DNA of 64,000 nucleotides from Neurospora tetraspora (GCF_033439725.1 NW_026944383.1:744001-808000); one strand, 5' to 3'. Shown: positions 12,104 through 24,900, counted from the stretch's first letter. A program made the numbers and translations. The notes: a model not told the origin generated them from the sequence alone.

Positions 12104-12219
12104 ACTCGTCGGTTAGGTATGGAGTCCACCCTCTGGGGGTCTCGCTTACAGCTAGCCAACCGACTCTCATCGTCCCTTTGAGAGTCGGATTTTTTATATG
12201 TAACGTGCAAGGTCTGTAA
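12104..12219 (+). repeat. left arm of internal long inverted repeat
   Basis: A roughly 116-base sequence, starting ACTCGTCGGTTAGGT and ending at GGTCTGTAA. It is matched in inverted orientation at 15181-15299. It lies 225 bases inside the hAT-like left end and marks the sharp border of the RIP-degraded core. Its own GC content is normal. Confidence 0.8.
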
Positions 12220-15180
12220 CGGCCAGAATTTTCAATAATCCGTTTCTTTACCAAAATATAAGTAAAAAAGATAGCAAAAGATTTAGATTGTTCGTCTCAA
12301 TTGCGCGCATTCAATAGTATAAGTGAATTATTTTTAAAATATTATAATATATTATTATAGTATCATAAAGGCCTTATAGCCTATATGCCAAACTTTTACA
12401 ATATAATATCTAATTCCTCCTCTTCCTCCTCCTCCCCTTATAAATTCCTATTATCGCTAAAATCGTCGTTTATAATAATTATTACCCTTATATAGCGCAC
12501 GGGTACTTCCAATTTCTTGCTAACTACCGTTATAGTCATTATAGCCTCCTCGTTAGAATTTATATCGATAGCTTTTTCCTTCCCCTTCTTAGATTTCTTC
12601 TTAGAAGGGTATAGTGTTAAAGGGAATTTTAATTTTAACCTAACTAAATAAATGTACTATAGTATGATAGGGAATTTATTAAATATATCCTTTATACCCC
12701 TATTATTTAGAATAAATTTAACCAATGAGGTGCTCCTTCTATGAATCTTTCTAACCTACTTCTTATTGTATATTTTAAAAAGTATAAAATCTATATTATA
12801 GCTAGGAAGGGTAACCTTCCTTATAGCCTTATAGAATTTATCCTCCTCGTTTTTAAAATTAATTAAGAAAACGTTAAGGTCCTATTCTATTGGTTAGATA
12901 GCCTTCTATACCTTTATTTTTAATATATAATATAAATAAATAGGACTTTAAATACGAACTATAAACCTACGGCGGTCGTTATTAATAACAGCCTCGTCCT
13001 AACCTTCTTTTTACTTAAATATTAAATTATATTCTAGGTAGTTTATAATAATACCGACGAAGTTATTAACATTAGGAACGTTATTCTCATTAAATTTAGG
13101 TATAGCCTTCTTCTTAACCTTTAATTTTCGTAGTAACTATTATTTAAAATTAGGATTTTCCTCGAAGGCAACCTTTTTAATAAAGGTAAGGTTAATTCGT
13201 TATATTTCTTTTAATCCTTCCTCTATATTAACTACCCTTTTTACTATAACTTTAATATTAAATATTCTTTTATATAGGTACTATCGCTAATAAAAATATA
13301 CTTACGAAGGTTCTGCTTCTAAGCTTCTACTTTAATACGGCGCTTCTAATTCTTCTACTAATTAAATAATAATTTTTATATATTAATAGAGACTTTTGAG
13401 GTAATTTTCATATTACTAACCTACATTTTAAATAATAAATTAGCCTCTTTAATCCGTCCCCATATAGCTAATAAATCGAAAGTATAAAGGACTTTACATA
13501 GTATAATAGTTTTAAAACGTTTAGGGAATAAAGGTTTTTGCTATACTTTTATAATTTTATAAAACTTATTAAGAAGGACGTTAGATTTGAGAGGCTAAAA
13601 ATTAATCTTTTCTTATCCTTTATAAATAATATTTCGAATAAAACTTACTTCTTTAATTTTCTTCTAATTATTTAAGAAAACCGTACAATTAATATTAATA
13701 GCCCCGCTAATAATCTCATCTACTAAAACCTTTGAATAAACCTTCTTAATTACTTAATAAACTCCTATATTAAATAATTAAAATATGTAGTTAATATATA
13801 AAGGTAGAATATAAAGTATAATATCGAAGGCTTTATAATATTATAGAATATATAAATCCTTATAAATTTTAAATCCGTTTATAAATAATACTCTATACCT
13901 TTAGCTTTATTAAAAGTTTTACCACTATATTATCGCTACCTTTAAAAGGCTCTAATCTTTTAAAAGAAAGTAGGTAATTAAATAACAAACTAAACCAATC
14001 CTTTATAATGCTATTAAATAAAAGAGATAATTAAAAGAATACTTATTAAAGTACTTAATTTATTACAATACCCGGTATATATTATTATATCTAATCAATA
14101 TATTTATAATAACTACGTCTAGATTTACTTCGTAATTAACCTATATATTACTTTATATTTATAATTAAATAATTTAAAAGAAATTAAATTTAATTACAAA
14201 CAACGAAGTTGGAACCTTACTATAATCTATACTTCAAATATTAGAAAGGAAAGGATATTCTTAGCCGCAGCCAATATAGTATCGATAATAATTAAATTTT
14301 CTTTATTATTAAGATTAAATATAATACGCCTTATACAGGCTCTATTCTTTATAAATAATATTTATTATTATAACAATTAGTATAAAATTATTTAATAAAG
14401 CAATATAGGGGGATATAATAAGGTAATATAGTCCTATACCTTTATAACTCCCTTAATTTCCCCTACTTAAAAGGGAAACTTATCTATATTCTAAATATTC
14501 TCCTCCTTAATATTAAAACTATTATAAATAGCCTTCACGTCCTTAAACTAATCTTTAAAAGAATTTAATTAAACTTTAACGTTTATCCTTTTTACATTTT
14601 TAAAACTACCCACTTTAAATTCGAACTTAAAGTATTTCTTTCACTACTTAATAAACTAATTCCTATAGAAGTTCGTTAAAGAGGGGTATAACCATTAAGT
14701 ACGCAATTAGTTCACTAATTTAACGAAGGAAGTATTATTTAAAAGGAAATAGCTATAATTAACGATTTAAACTACAATATTAAGAATTTTATCTTTGTTT
14801 ACAATTAGGGCTAGCAGTTGATAGGCTTTTGTATTAATCGGTAGAACCTTTCCCTCCTTAATAAATATTATATATTTCTTAACAATAGCCTTATTAATAT
14901 TAAATAATTCCCTTATATTCTTATACGTAACCCTCCCTTTATTTTTACTTTAATATTAGCCTTAGATTATAAAGTAGTAGATCGGGTTATAATTGCAGTC
15001 TAACTTACAATAAAATACCAGGCGGCCTTCTCTACATGGGATGTAACGTCGAGGTTAAATATAAGTATAATAAAAGTATATATAAAAGATAGAGTACGAC
15101 GAAACGAATCGAATAAAGTTATTTATAGTACGATATAATAAAGATTGGTAATGTTTTGGTTGAATATAGTTTCTATACCA
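12220..15180. other. RIP-degraded AT-rich core
   Basis: About 3 kb of very AT-rich sequence with TpA replacing CpA and TpG on both strands, many stops in all frames and no recognisable intact domain. It probably represents the former coding core of the transposon. Confidence 0.75.
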
Positions 15181-15299
15181 TTACAGACCTTGCACGTTAC
15201 ATATAAAAAATCCGACTCTCAAAAGGATGATGAGAGTCAGTTAGCTGGCTGTAAGCGGGCCCCCAGAGGGTGGCCAATGCGTGCACCTAACCGACGAGT
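15181..15299 (-). repeat. right arm of internal long inverted repeat
   Basis: Inverted copy of 12104-12219. The innermost 45 bases, covering the ATATAAAAAATCCGACTCTC section, are nearly identical; the outer part has more differences and a small insertion. It lies 293 bases from the element's right end. Confidence 0.8.
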
Positions 15300-15592
15300 A
15301 GGCGCATTGATGAAAAAAGATGTCGTATTTTGGTAGTAATTTTTAGTGCTTTTGACATGGGATATTGGTGTTTTTGAACGTCCTCTCCTCCCTTTACTTC
15401 TCATTGCCTCCCCTGCACAACTGGATATGGGCACCGGAAGGATAATATGTACCGGAAAAATGACATTCCGGGTCAAATCTAAACAAAGCAAATCAAATAT
15501 TACAGTAAACAAAGCAAATCCGACCTCAAAATCTTGCAAATAAATCAAATCAGATCCCAGATTTGATTTGATTTGCGTTGTGTGAACCACTG

Positions 15593-15923
15593 GTCAGAAC
15601 GTATTGGAAATACAACATTTGTGCTGCAAGGTACCGAACTGCAAGGTACCGCCAGGCTGGTGCCCCTTTCAAGTGCGTACAGCCAGGTATCGAAGCTCGG
15701 ACCAGGTAGCTATTCGATGGTCATGCTTGGCAGTCACTTCACCACCACCACTCACTCTCCTCCTAGCTCACACAAGCTCCAAACTTCCTCTTCTTCCTTT
15801 CCAGTTTGGCGGCTCAAGGTTGGGATCACAGTACCAACCAGCCGCATGGAAGAACCATAAAACACTCCAGCCACATCATTCTTCTTCTTCTTTGTCCGCC
15901 CCCGCCCCCGCCCCCTCCCCGTC
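15593..15923. promoter_or_regulatory. intergenic; presumed promoter of TMEM70-like gene
   Basis: Begins with the right target duplication GTCAGAAC of the transposon. A short tandem ACCGAACTGCAAGGTACC-type repeat (about 15620-15655) lies in it. It is pyrimidine-rich toward the start codon at 15924. The transposon inserted about 330 bases upstream of this gene. Confidence 0.45.
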
Positions 15924-17259
15924 ATGCTTGTCCGGCCGCCGCCGCTCTTCGGCGCCACTATCGGCATTCTGCCACCATGCTTCCCACGTTCAGTGCTAGT
16001 CACGAAGACGACAATATCGGCGAAAACAGCAGCCACAAAAGTACTTGGATCACCCGTGAACGTTGTTGCGGCTTATCATATGCGGGGCCCGTCACAGTTG
16101 CGATGGCAATCACAACTTCTTTGTCGTAGCATGGAAGCGCTACCTCAGGCACAGAAGATCACTCCAGTCGCAGCACCAGTCCGACTGAGTGGGAGGAAGT
16201 CTTCGCTAGTGATGCGACTTGTTGCCATCAGACTGGCCTCAACTGAGTCACCGGCGGCGCAAAAGAAACAGGGAGGGGTAGTACAGGCTAGCAATGGAGA
16301 ACAGACACAGGCACAGACACAGGGTCAAGCTCAACTACCACCGACTGCTGCGAATGGGGTCCCGCAGCTTAAGGCGCCGAAGCTTGGTGAGATTCTCTTT
16401 CTGGGCTTTCCCGTTCGTACGGACGGGGTGGAAGTGGAGGGTGAATCAAAGGGGAAGGGTTCATGAAGCTAATGCTGAATGTGTTTATTTGCAGAATATC
16501 CTGAGCGTTTGCTTATCTATAATGCCGGCAAGGGGAGTAAGTATCTATTATTCTTATTGTGTTTGTTCAGTCTTCTTGGGTGGGTTTCGTGTGGTTCGAA
16601 GGACACAGCCGAGGTGCCATGGACTTGGTCTGTTTACTTCAGCAAGAACTCACTTACCCTCCAGTTACTCAACCCACTCTCAAACAAGTAACCCATGCTA
16701 ATCTGACATCTTCTTCCAAACAGAAATCATCTTCATCGCCCTCCTCAAACTCACCACGGTCTTGATCTTTTCCGCCTTCGGCCTCTTCGTCGCTCCAGCT
16801 TACATCGTTAACGGGTCGCCCCTCGCTGGCGTCGCCAGTACGTTTTATCTATCTTTCCCTCTCCCCTTCCCCCCTTCTACCTTCCTTCCCCCCTTCCCTA
16901 CCAAGCACAACCTCTAACAACTCCACAGTCTTCACCTGCGGCCTAACCCCCCTCCTCTTCCTCGCCCACTCCTCCCGCCCCTTCGTCGCCCAAATCCACC
17001 TAACCAAGCTCCCCCCCTACGCCCGCCTATCCTCCGACGTCCTCCTCCGCTTCGCGCGCTCTCTGCCCCCTCAGTCTGCCTCCCGTCTCGAATTCGTCAC
17101 CATGTCACTGATCGGTAAGCCGCGGGTCTCCAGCGTCAGCGTAGCTGACCTAAAACCTGTTTCTTCTCTTCCTTCCTTCAAAAATGGCTGGTTAAAGAGG
17201 GTGAATTTCGTTCGCGTCGACCCCCAACCCACCACCCCCTCTACCGCAACCACCACCGC

Positions 17260-17291
<32 letters not shown>

Positions 17292-17575
17292 CCAATCCCA
17301 AAACCAACAACAAAAAACTATCCTCCACCCAATGGAAAATCCAACAACTCCAAACCCAACAGCAACAACTCAAAGAGAAGAAACAGCAAGGGTGGAAGCA
17401 AAGGATTTTTTCGTGGGCTCGGTTCAAGAGTGTTAAAGAGTTTTACGTTACTGATGTCCCCCAAAAGACGGCGGAGAAGAGGGGGGTGAAGGAGGCGAGG
17501 GTTTGGGAGGAGATTCGGGGGTTGATTGAGAAGAGGGCGGTTAGGGAGGCGGAGAGGAGGATGGGGGGTAGGTGA
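15924..17575 (+). CDS. TMEM70/TMEM186-like mitochondrial membrane protein
   Basis: Four exons (15924-16386, 16495-16536, 16724-16837, 16929-17575) join in frame to 421 residues. The N-terminal 155 residues are rich in Ser, Arg and Gln with few acids, fitting a mitochondrial presequence. The core opens with LIYNAGKG, followed by a hydrophobic segment about 171-195 (IALLKLTTVLIFSAFGLFVA), a second at about 208-226, and FVAQIHL, EFVTMSLIGKPRVSSVSV and KPVS motifs characteristic of the fungal TMEM70/TMEM186/TMEM223-type family of inner-membrane assembly factors. Residues about 290-305 are a poly-threonine run encoded by an ACA microsatellite, and the C-terminus is basic and coiled. The exact start is uncertain: another Met at 16213 also begins a presequence-like stretch. 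The family match is from memory of conserved motifs, so the specific function (complex assembly) is inferred. Confidence 0.65.
17259..17292 (+). repeat. ACA trinucleotide microsatellite in coding sequence
   Basis: About eleven consecutive ACA units coding for threonine inside the TMEM70-like protein, between its conserved core and the basic C-terminal tail. Likely length-variable among strains. Confidence 0.85.
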
Positions 17576-18699
17576 GGGTGAGGACAGAGTGAGGTATGTA
17601 TGATTAAATGGGGACTAGAGTGGTGGCTTGGTTGTTGTGGCCGAGTGCCATTTGTAACTATCTCTAGGGGGGAAAGTGTATAAGGCTCATAGATATGCCA
17701 TGCCCTTTCTTTCAGGAATCTACGCCTGCGGCACTAAATCATGACTGCTCTGTTTGTTGTACATTTATTGGGGTGCATGATACCTATGTAGGCAATATCA
17801 TCACATCCAATGCCTGGCTGGCCATGCTATCAAACCTCAGTCGATCCTTCAATGTGCATTTTCTCTATATCACAAACATCATCTACAATTATCCCCATCC
17901 AATGCTTCATTTAGCTCATCAACCATCAGCTCAGCATACAGCTATTCGTCCAAGCTAGAACATGGCGCTTTACATATCCAACAACAAAATTCCTCTCTCA
18001 ACTCTTACATCACCACCTATTGAACCATCACCGACTCCAAGACTGAAAGCCTCCCCATGGATATGTAACACAACTTTCGCGTGAGCGTGGTATAGAACTA
18101 GTAATACAATGGCTACAAAAAATAGCCAAAAAGAAACGAATGGTATCCAGATTTCCGACCACCGGAGAATAATGTTGAATGTATGAGAAAAAAGAATCTC
18201 CCCTCCTTTATGATCAAGACCCTAGATCCCGCCACCCCTACTGTCCCGTCTTCCGGGGACAGAGAATAAGATCCCTCCCCGAATGATGCCCTGTTGATTG
18301 TTCCCTGCCGAGGCGTACCGGCCACCGTCGACTGAGTTTTCTTCCTCTCTTATTTTTTCTTCCCCGATCGTCAAATATGTTTGGTATAGATGCTTCCTTT
18401 TTGACTGTGCCGTTGAAAAAAATATGACAAAGCAATGAGAAAAGCCATTCTTGCTGATGCTTAGGTCGAAAGTCGTTATCATGACATCAATGAAACTCTG
18501 TCCGTGTTACACAAGCATATATGTCATGCAATGCCGTTTTGATCTGCCTGTAACCTGGTATATCATTCACCAGGAGACTATCCAATCCTGACAATCTCAA
18601 TGTTCTCGTCCCGTGGTCGGGTTGTGTGGGTGTTGGAATTGGCGTAAGCATCATATATGTGTGTGACGGCGCTACGTCGCGCGATGAAGTGTCCAGCTG
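17576..18699. other. intergenic between convergent genes
   Basis: The 3' flanks of the TMEM70-like gene (plus) and the Zn2Cys6 gene (minus). No supported coding sequence or RNA gene was seen. The region is moderately AT-rich but not RIP-like. Confidence 0.45.
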
Positions 18700-21600
18700 T
18701 TATCGATTACGCTTGACTGACATATGGCCATCGTAATCGCCCCCCCATGAGCGCTTGAGGCCTCCCTCGTAAACGCTAGCCACAGACTCTTGCCACATCG
18801 CAGGGGTGACGAATGTCTGTACTGGGTTGGTTGGGTACTGCGGCATCTGCTGTGAAACGGGAGAAAGCTGAGCCTGGGCCGCCTGCAAGTCTTGGATGCT
18901 AGTTTCCGAGGCACCAGAAGAGGGAAGAGATAATGGACTGGCATGGTTGGTGAGCTGAGAAGGATGCTGAACCTGAGGGTTGCCAAACTGGGCATTCCAT
19001 TGACTAGGATAACGGTTAGTACTGAAAGGACCACAAATGGATCTCTTCTCTTTCGAACGACTTACTCAAAAATGCGAGTCGGGTTCCACGCGGGGGCGTC
19101 CGCGAGTGGCATCGTCTGCGCCATGGAAGGCGCTTGTGTCCCGTGACCGGAAGACATCATGGCAAGTGACTGTAAATCATGGGAGTCACTCTTGTTGTCC
19201 ATTGGGCCAACCGAAATGGGCGGTGAAAGGGGATGAGTGGTGTAACTAACGTGAGAATGTTGCACATGCGTATCGAGCTGGTGGTCGATGGAACCAGTCC
19301 TCGACATATCGGATCGATACGACGGGCTTGGATGCGAGTTTGACGATGGGCTTCCGTAGGGGAAGCTAGGCTTCAAAACAAACGGCTTCCTGATATCCTG
19401 GGAAAAGGCCTCCCGAACGGAATCAATCTGCCGCTGCATGTCGGGCATTGGCCAAGCACCCATACATTTCTCTAATACCCGCATGTGGCGTGTGAAGTAC
19501 TCTCGCGACTCCGCGTTGAGGGCCGGATCCGGCGATGTCAAAGCGACCTAAAGCCAGCGTTAGTAGGGCTCAGCCAAGACTAGATAAAAGGGGCTAGAGC
19601 GGCGACGAAGACATACTAAATGCAATACAATACAAGCGAGGACCGCATATAGCGTGAAGTTGATACCTCGCTGCATGCACTGTAGCCCGGCAATGCCAAA
19701 CTGGTTGATAATGCCTTCTTGTAACCTGCAGAGCATCTTGGCGGCGCGGTATGAGACCAGCATGTGTTGCTTCCATTGACTTCCAGTACCTGTTGGCGTC
19801 ATATGGGCCAGCTGAGGCCTGTGGAACAAAATGATGCTAAGGTGATAATACGAATGCATATTGCCGACAAACGACGAGGGCAACCACGGAGGAGACCCAT
19901 CAGCAGGGAAATCAAGCTGAAGGTCATGTGGTAGGTCGGTCAACCATGCGTCCATGGCGGGCCTAATCTGAACGAATTCAGGGTCGATACCCCACTCCTT
20001 GTTTCTCTTAAGGCGTGAATAAACTCTGCTCATCCGGCAGACGTTCCGAACAACCTTGGAAAAGTAAACAAAGTTTCGGGATACATGGTACTCCGACGTG
20101 TCGCCGTTGGGCAAGGGTCTTGGAACTTCAAAATTGACAGTCTCTTCTTCGACCGCAAGATCCGTTTTTCCTAGCAAAACGTCAGCATCCCATATGCCAG
20201 GAAGAGAAATCCTCGACTTACCTTGAGGGGTACCAATCATAATCTCCACGATGAAGATAGTCTGCCAAATCCTGTCTCTCAACTGACACTCTGCAGGGCT
20301 TAAGCCACATGATCGACCGGCTTGGTGATCAGCATAGTGCTCGTCCAGCCCAAGGTCCTTAGCCATTGTAACACATTGGACAATGCTCATCCAAGAGCGG
20401 TAGTAGTAGCCCTTCTTCGGTGCTTGTTCCCTCGCCTTCAAAAGGATCAGTGATGCCTGGAGGGTGCTCAATCGAGGTACATCCAGGAACGAATCGGCAT
20501 GACCTGTGTTTCACGTTAGCTCATGATCAGAGGGAGAAAGGACGGGATTCGTACGTGTTGCAAGATAAAGCCACTGCTGGCCTTGCGCCGCATCATCAGC
20601 CAGACGATTAGCAATCGCAAAAATGGCCTCAAGGATGAGGGGTGAAATGGCCTCCCGGTTATTGTGCCACTGATGATAGAACTGATTCTTGTCCAGCACT
20701 GGAACATAAGGATGCGTATGCGTAAAGTAGAGATCAAAGTAGTGGAGGCACAGATCTTCCGACGGCATCAGAGCGGGCGGTATGCGAATCTTGCCCGCCG
20801 TCAGAGGCGGTAGGTTCTTTGTAAACTGGTCCTCTTCGGTCTCTTCCACGGAGGGCTCTTCATCATCGGCCGATCGCATTTTGCTGTTCAGATACGGAGC
20901 TAGAGCCATGTTAGACCTGAAAAGCTCTCGAAGTCAATAGAAGCCGCCATTTCTCACCTGTTCCTGCTTCGTTGACCTTGAGTGAGCCCAGAAGGTCTGC
21001 CAAGTCCTGCTGGGCATATTCGGATTGATAGTCCTCTGGTGAAGAAGGATGTTGAGAGATTTGAGGTAGCTGTGACACCTGGGGTACCTGGTGCATGGAG
21101 GGGGGCGTCGGAAAGGAATCCGGGGTCGCATATGCAGAGTGCACGGCGGCATACTGAAGGTTTTGGGGTACAGCTTGCGGCTGCGTGTACGGCACGGTAT
21201 GGTACAGCGCTGCGGTGTCCTGGAAGGAGGTCGGAGGAGGATATATCGGCGTGGCTTTGGGAGCTTGAGTGTGGGTGAGGAGCTGCTGGTGGTCGGTCAA
21301 AGCCATTTGCTGCTGTTGATAACTCTCCTGAACAGGCGACGAGTCGAACTGGGCACGTGGAGGTTCGTAAACTTGGGGTTCGGCGGCTCCGTCAAATCCA
21401 TTTGGCCGAACGCAATGAAGCTTGAGGCGGATGCACGCCGAACAGGGCCAAGTGTTGGTGGTGGCGGCGTCACATTTGATCTTCCTTCTTCGGCATCCTT
21501 CGCAGGCTCTCATAACTATATACGACCGTCAGTCTCAAAGTCCTGCTTGGTGTCTTGATGCCTCCATGAGACGGGAAAGGGATTCTTCCAACGGGGAAAC

Positions 21601-21914
21601 AACATGATTGGAGTATCGGGTGGGTGTATGTTCGCTTGCTTGCTTTCTCAACATCTACATACCCTTCAACCGCTTGTGGCGATTGTGTTCGTCAACGAAG
21701 ACATAGTCTAAAGAACCAAACAGCAGACTGGTTAACGGACGTTCTCTTATTTTCCAAATAAGACGGAGGGGGGTATCCAGGAGACAAGACTGATAGGGGT
21801 CGCACTTTTCTGAGTTTCGCGCGGCGGTTGCTGGTAAGCAGGCGGCGCGAAGGTAAATGCACCCATCTGCGAAGTCTGCGGGAGCAGCCGGCGCACTGAC
21901 GGGTCGTTCGACAT
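18700..21914 (-). CDS. Zn2Cys6 fungal-specific transcription factor
   Basis: Eight minus-strand exons (21914-21806, 21707-21663, 21515-20958, 20899-20555, 20503-20222, 20170-19617, 19547-19066, 19003-18700) join in frame to 892 residues. The start at 21914 is the first ATG after an in-frame stop and yields MSNDPSVRRLLPQTSQ. Residues 38-53 (YVFVDEHNRHKRLKVM) lead into the binuclear zinc cluster with cysteines at 56, 59, 66, 76, 79 and 86 (C-x2-C-x6-C-x9-C-x2-C-x6-C). A Gln/Pro-rich linker follows, then the fungal_trans regulatory domain from about residue 280 to 620 (DLCLHYFDLYFTHTHPYVPV ... LRDRIWQTIFIVEIMIG). The C-terminal 250 residues are low in complexity. It is nuclear and binds CGG-type half sites. 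Resemblance to the glucose-signalling regulators of the BglR/COL-26 kind crossed my mind but is not established. The 51-nt intron 5 is a multiple of three. Confidence 0.88.
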
Positions 21915-24900
21915 GCTTAGAGGAAGCGGTGATATCGTCTGATGTCGAGTGTGTAGAGGTAAGATGGGATGACAGTTTCAAGGTCTGGTGCTGTTTGGCG
22001 AATGACGGGGGAATGAGCGCTTCCACATTGGCTTCTCGCTATCCTTGATTCATGAGTCGGATCGGATGAAAATCGTCCAAACGTCGCGGCTTGTGTCCTG
22101 AAAAATGTGTGTAGTGTATTCCTGGCGGCGCTGTTCGATGTGTCCGAGGGAGCAAAGGTGTGTCCAAGATGTCGGCGCGCGAATTGAGTTTGACGGTCTG
22201 ATGTGGGCGGTGTTGAGACTGAAGCTGCTGGGCCGGCTCAATTGATGATGTAGTAGGCAGTGGAGGCCGGTGTGCTGGTAGGGAAGTGGCAGGTAGTTTT
22301 ATTTGAACGTTGCGTTGGCGGGATGATAGTAGCGTTGCTGGCGGACGGAGCGTTCAAGTACTTGCCACCTCTACACTACCTCTATCTAGCACTAGCAGGT
22401 GTAGGTAGCGGCGGTATGTACTAGGAGTAGCCTCAACTGTCGATGGCCAGGGGCAGGGACAAGCAGATCGCACACAGCAAGCCGCGTATACAATGTTCCT
22501 ACGGCGAGGCAGTATATGCCGCAGCTCGTCAGTGGTAACAGTAGAGGAACTGAGTGAAACAAGGGGGGATGGGAGGGGATTTTAGGGATTACGATAGATC
22601 GAGCTTTAACAGGAGGTTTAGGCGGTAGAGAAAGGTACATCCGTACACGACCAGGCAAGCCAGCCCAGCTACCTTTCCACTGGGTCTGTCGTCTATGGAT
22701 GGATCCGGTCCCAGGTCTTCCCTGATCTTTTACGGTGGCTCGAGGGTGGATTGGTGATTTGTGGTGGTCGTAGTGGTGTAGCATACAGTGTGCACTATGG
22801 CATGCCAAGGTAACCGCAGAGCAGCATAAAGACAGGGCCTGCCTGACATCTCGACGAGGGGGTTCACCCTTGCTACAGACTAATCCCAAGACTGGCTTGT
22901 CGTTCATCAGGATCAGCCATGGGGCCTGGACATGGATCCCCTAGCGCTCAATGGACTCGCTCTGTTCGGGGGTTCGGGGGGTTAAATTGTGCCTCTCCGT
23001 TGTTGGGACACCCACCACACACCTTTAACTAATCTCTACACTTCATGTAACTGACCTTCTCTTCACACATCGGAGGATCCTATCCCAAGCCATGAATGAC
23101 ATGTGCCCAGTGTGCATGTCTCGAGGTACTTTGTACAGATTGTGTCCGGGCGGGGTTTCTTTCCATGAACAGCAAGAAAGACACCGCAGTCGGTGAACAC
23201 AGAACAAAGGCGTACAAGTAGGACTCGCTGGATGTGGTACATGTCAGAAGCCCTGGGGTATTACCAAGCTCCTATCCCTTACATATACCTCGTGCTCGTT
23301 GTCTTGGGGGATTGCCATTACCAATGCGCATGGGTACGAATATAGTAACTCGTGGTGGCACCTCGATGTTACTCTAGACATCGAACCTAGAACAAAAGTT
23401 GCTGCAGACTGGAAGATTGGCAAAAAGAATGCGTACCTAGCACTCTAGCAGAAGTCTGGCGGCGGGACAAGGAACCCGCCCCAATGCCGCCGCCCCAAAG
23501 CACAGGGAATATCGTGACAATGGCATTGGCTGGTCTCGCAATGGAACCCTGCTACCGATGAGAACCGACGGTAGCAGTTCCTCGACGGAATCAGCTCTTT
23601 TTTACTGTGTTTCCGTGCAAGTGGAATGCTGCTGAATAGGTGCCCAAAGGCAGATATGGGGGACACCTAGTGACGGTACCTTGCGGATACTGTACAGCAT
23701 CAACCGCCGTAGACTTTTGCTAGAAGCCAGGTGAGCCAGGCAACCAGCATCCGTATCCGGTGTTCCCTCAGCCGCATGTACTGCCATCTGCTATTGGATA
23801 TCCTTCGTTAGTCCAGCTCACGGGGCAAAGAAATGATAGTGGTACATGGCCAACGTAATTACAAAGTTCGTGCTCTGCTGTAAGATATCCGGATGCTTGA
23901 TGACGACTTTCGGGGGCTCCCTCTTGGTTCCCGCCGTCGTTGTTGGTTTTCTAGCCCCAACTGACGGGATGTGGTGGGAGGGTGGATGCTGTGATGGATG
24001 TGCGGGAGCGAGGAGAGTGGCCGCGTAAAGACGGGACTCCAGGTCCAAGGTTCCGTCGTCCCAGGTGGGGAAGCACTGAAAGACTGGGCTTCGAATCAGC
24101 ATCTTCAAGATTCGCCCACCCCCCTCCTGCCGCCAATGTATCTGTAGCAGCCCTTCGGGTTGTATTCAAGGCCAGCATGTCGACATGGCTTTGAATAACA
24201 ACAGCAAGTATCATCCATCTTGGCTCACACTGAGTTTAGGATGAGTTTGCGAACGGACGCTGTTTAGGCACTTCTAGGGATACGGCATGTCTCGGTGAGC
24301 AGAAGGGGATTATCGTTGGCACTGACCTCTCTTTAGTTCTTGAGGTATATCTGGAAAAGCCTCTGGGCGAGTTCACGGTAACCGGCGAAGGCATATCCTA
24401 GCAACTCGAGGACACTAACCTCATTGAGCGTCAGCGAGGAATCTCCAAACAATCGCGAGATTTGCTTTTCCACAGTCGACTGCCCTGGCGGGATATTTCG
24501 TATGCCTGCCGGGCATGGAAGATCGATCGGGCAGAACGGGCAATCATCACAGCGGACCTTGTTGTCTTTTCCTACTTTTACTTGGTGCTTCTGGTTGAGT
24601 CCTGGGGCCCTGTCTCACAGTGGGAATCGCACGACAACGCAAGAAGGCTAGCCGCGAACCCTGGGGAAAGGCAGGGCATGGATCCAGTCAAAGATCTTAG
24701 CGTTTCTGTTAAGATATGAATCTTCCGCCGATGAGCATTTTGTTTTCGAGGCTGCTCTCAGAGTCCCCTTTTTCACACTGCTCTGGCTGACAAAGCAGGG
24801 ACATGCTGCTTTGGTTGCTGTTCGTCGTGTTTGTGGTTCTCAAGGGTTAATCGGGCCATTTCAGAGGCTGTCACATGCAAACTGATTTCGATTGGAGAGA

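Larger units (their letters stand above)
11879..15592 (-). mobile_element. hAT-like DNA transposon, 3.7 kb, interior degraded by RIP
   Basis: The element starts CAGTGCTGCACACAAATCAA at 11879 and ends with the inverted counterpart (TTTGCGTTGTGTGAACCACTG region, ending 15592). It is flanked by perfect 8-bp direct repeats GTCAGAAC at 11871-11878 and 15593-15600. CAGTG-type termini plus an 8-bp duplication are diagnostic of hAT elements. Subterminal regions carry many AAATC/GATTT motifs, typical transposase-binding repeats. Between 12220 and 15180 the DNA is strongly AT-rich with CpA/TpG depleted, the mark of RIP, and no long open frame survives. On the minus strand around 12655-12440 a lysine-rich stretch (PSKKKSKKGKEKAID) followed by an acidic tail can still be read, suggesting that the old transposase gene ran right to left with its C-terminus there. 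Strand is inferred from that only. Confidence 0.8.

Noticed and set aside
11998-12210. Apparent small proteins sharing HVTYKKSDSQ at both ends of the transposon (also 15145-15336)
   Set aside because: They are translations of the two arms of the inner inverted repeat, so the similarity is due to the DNA repeat and not to a gene family.
22392-22907. 171-codon minus-strand frame upstream of the Zn2Cys6 gene
   Set aside because: Composition looks random (Cys, His, Pro and Leu mixtures), with no domain and no conserved start context.
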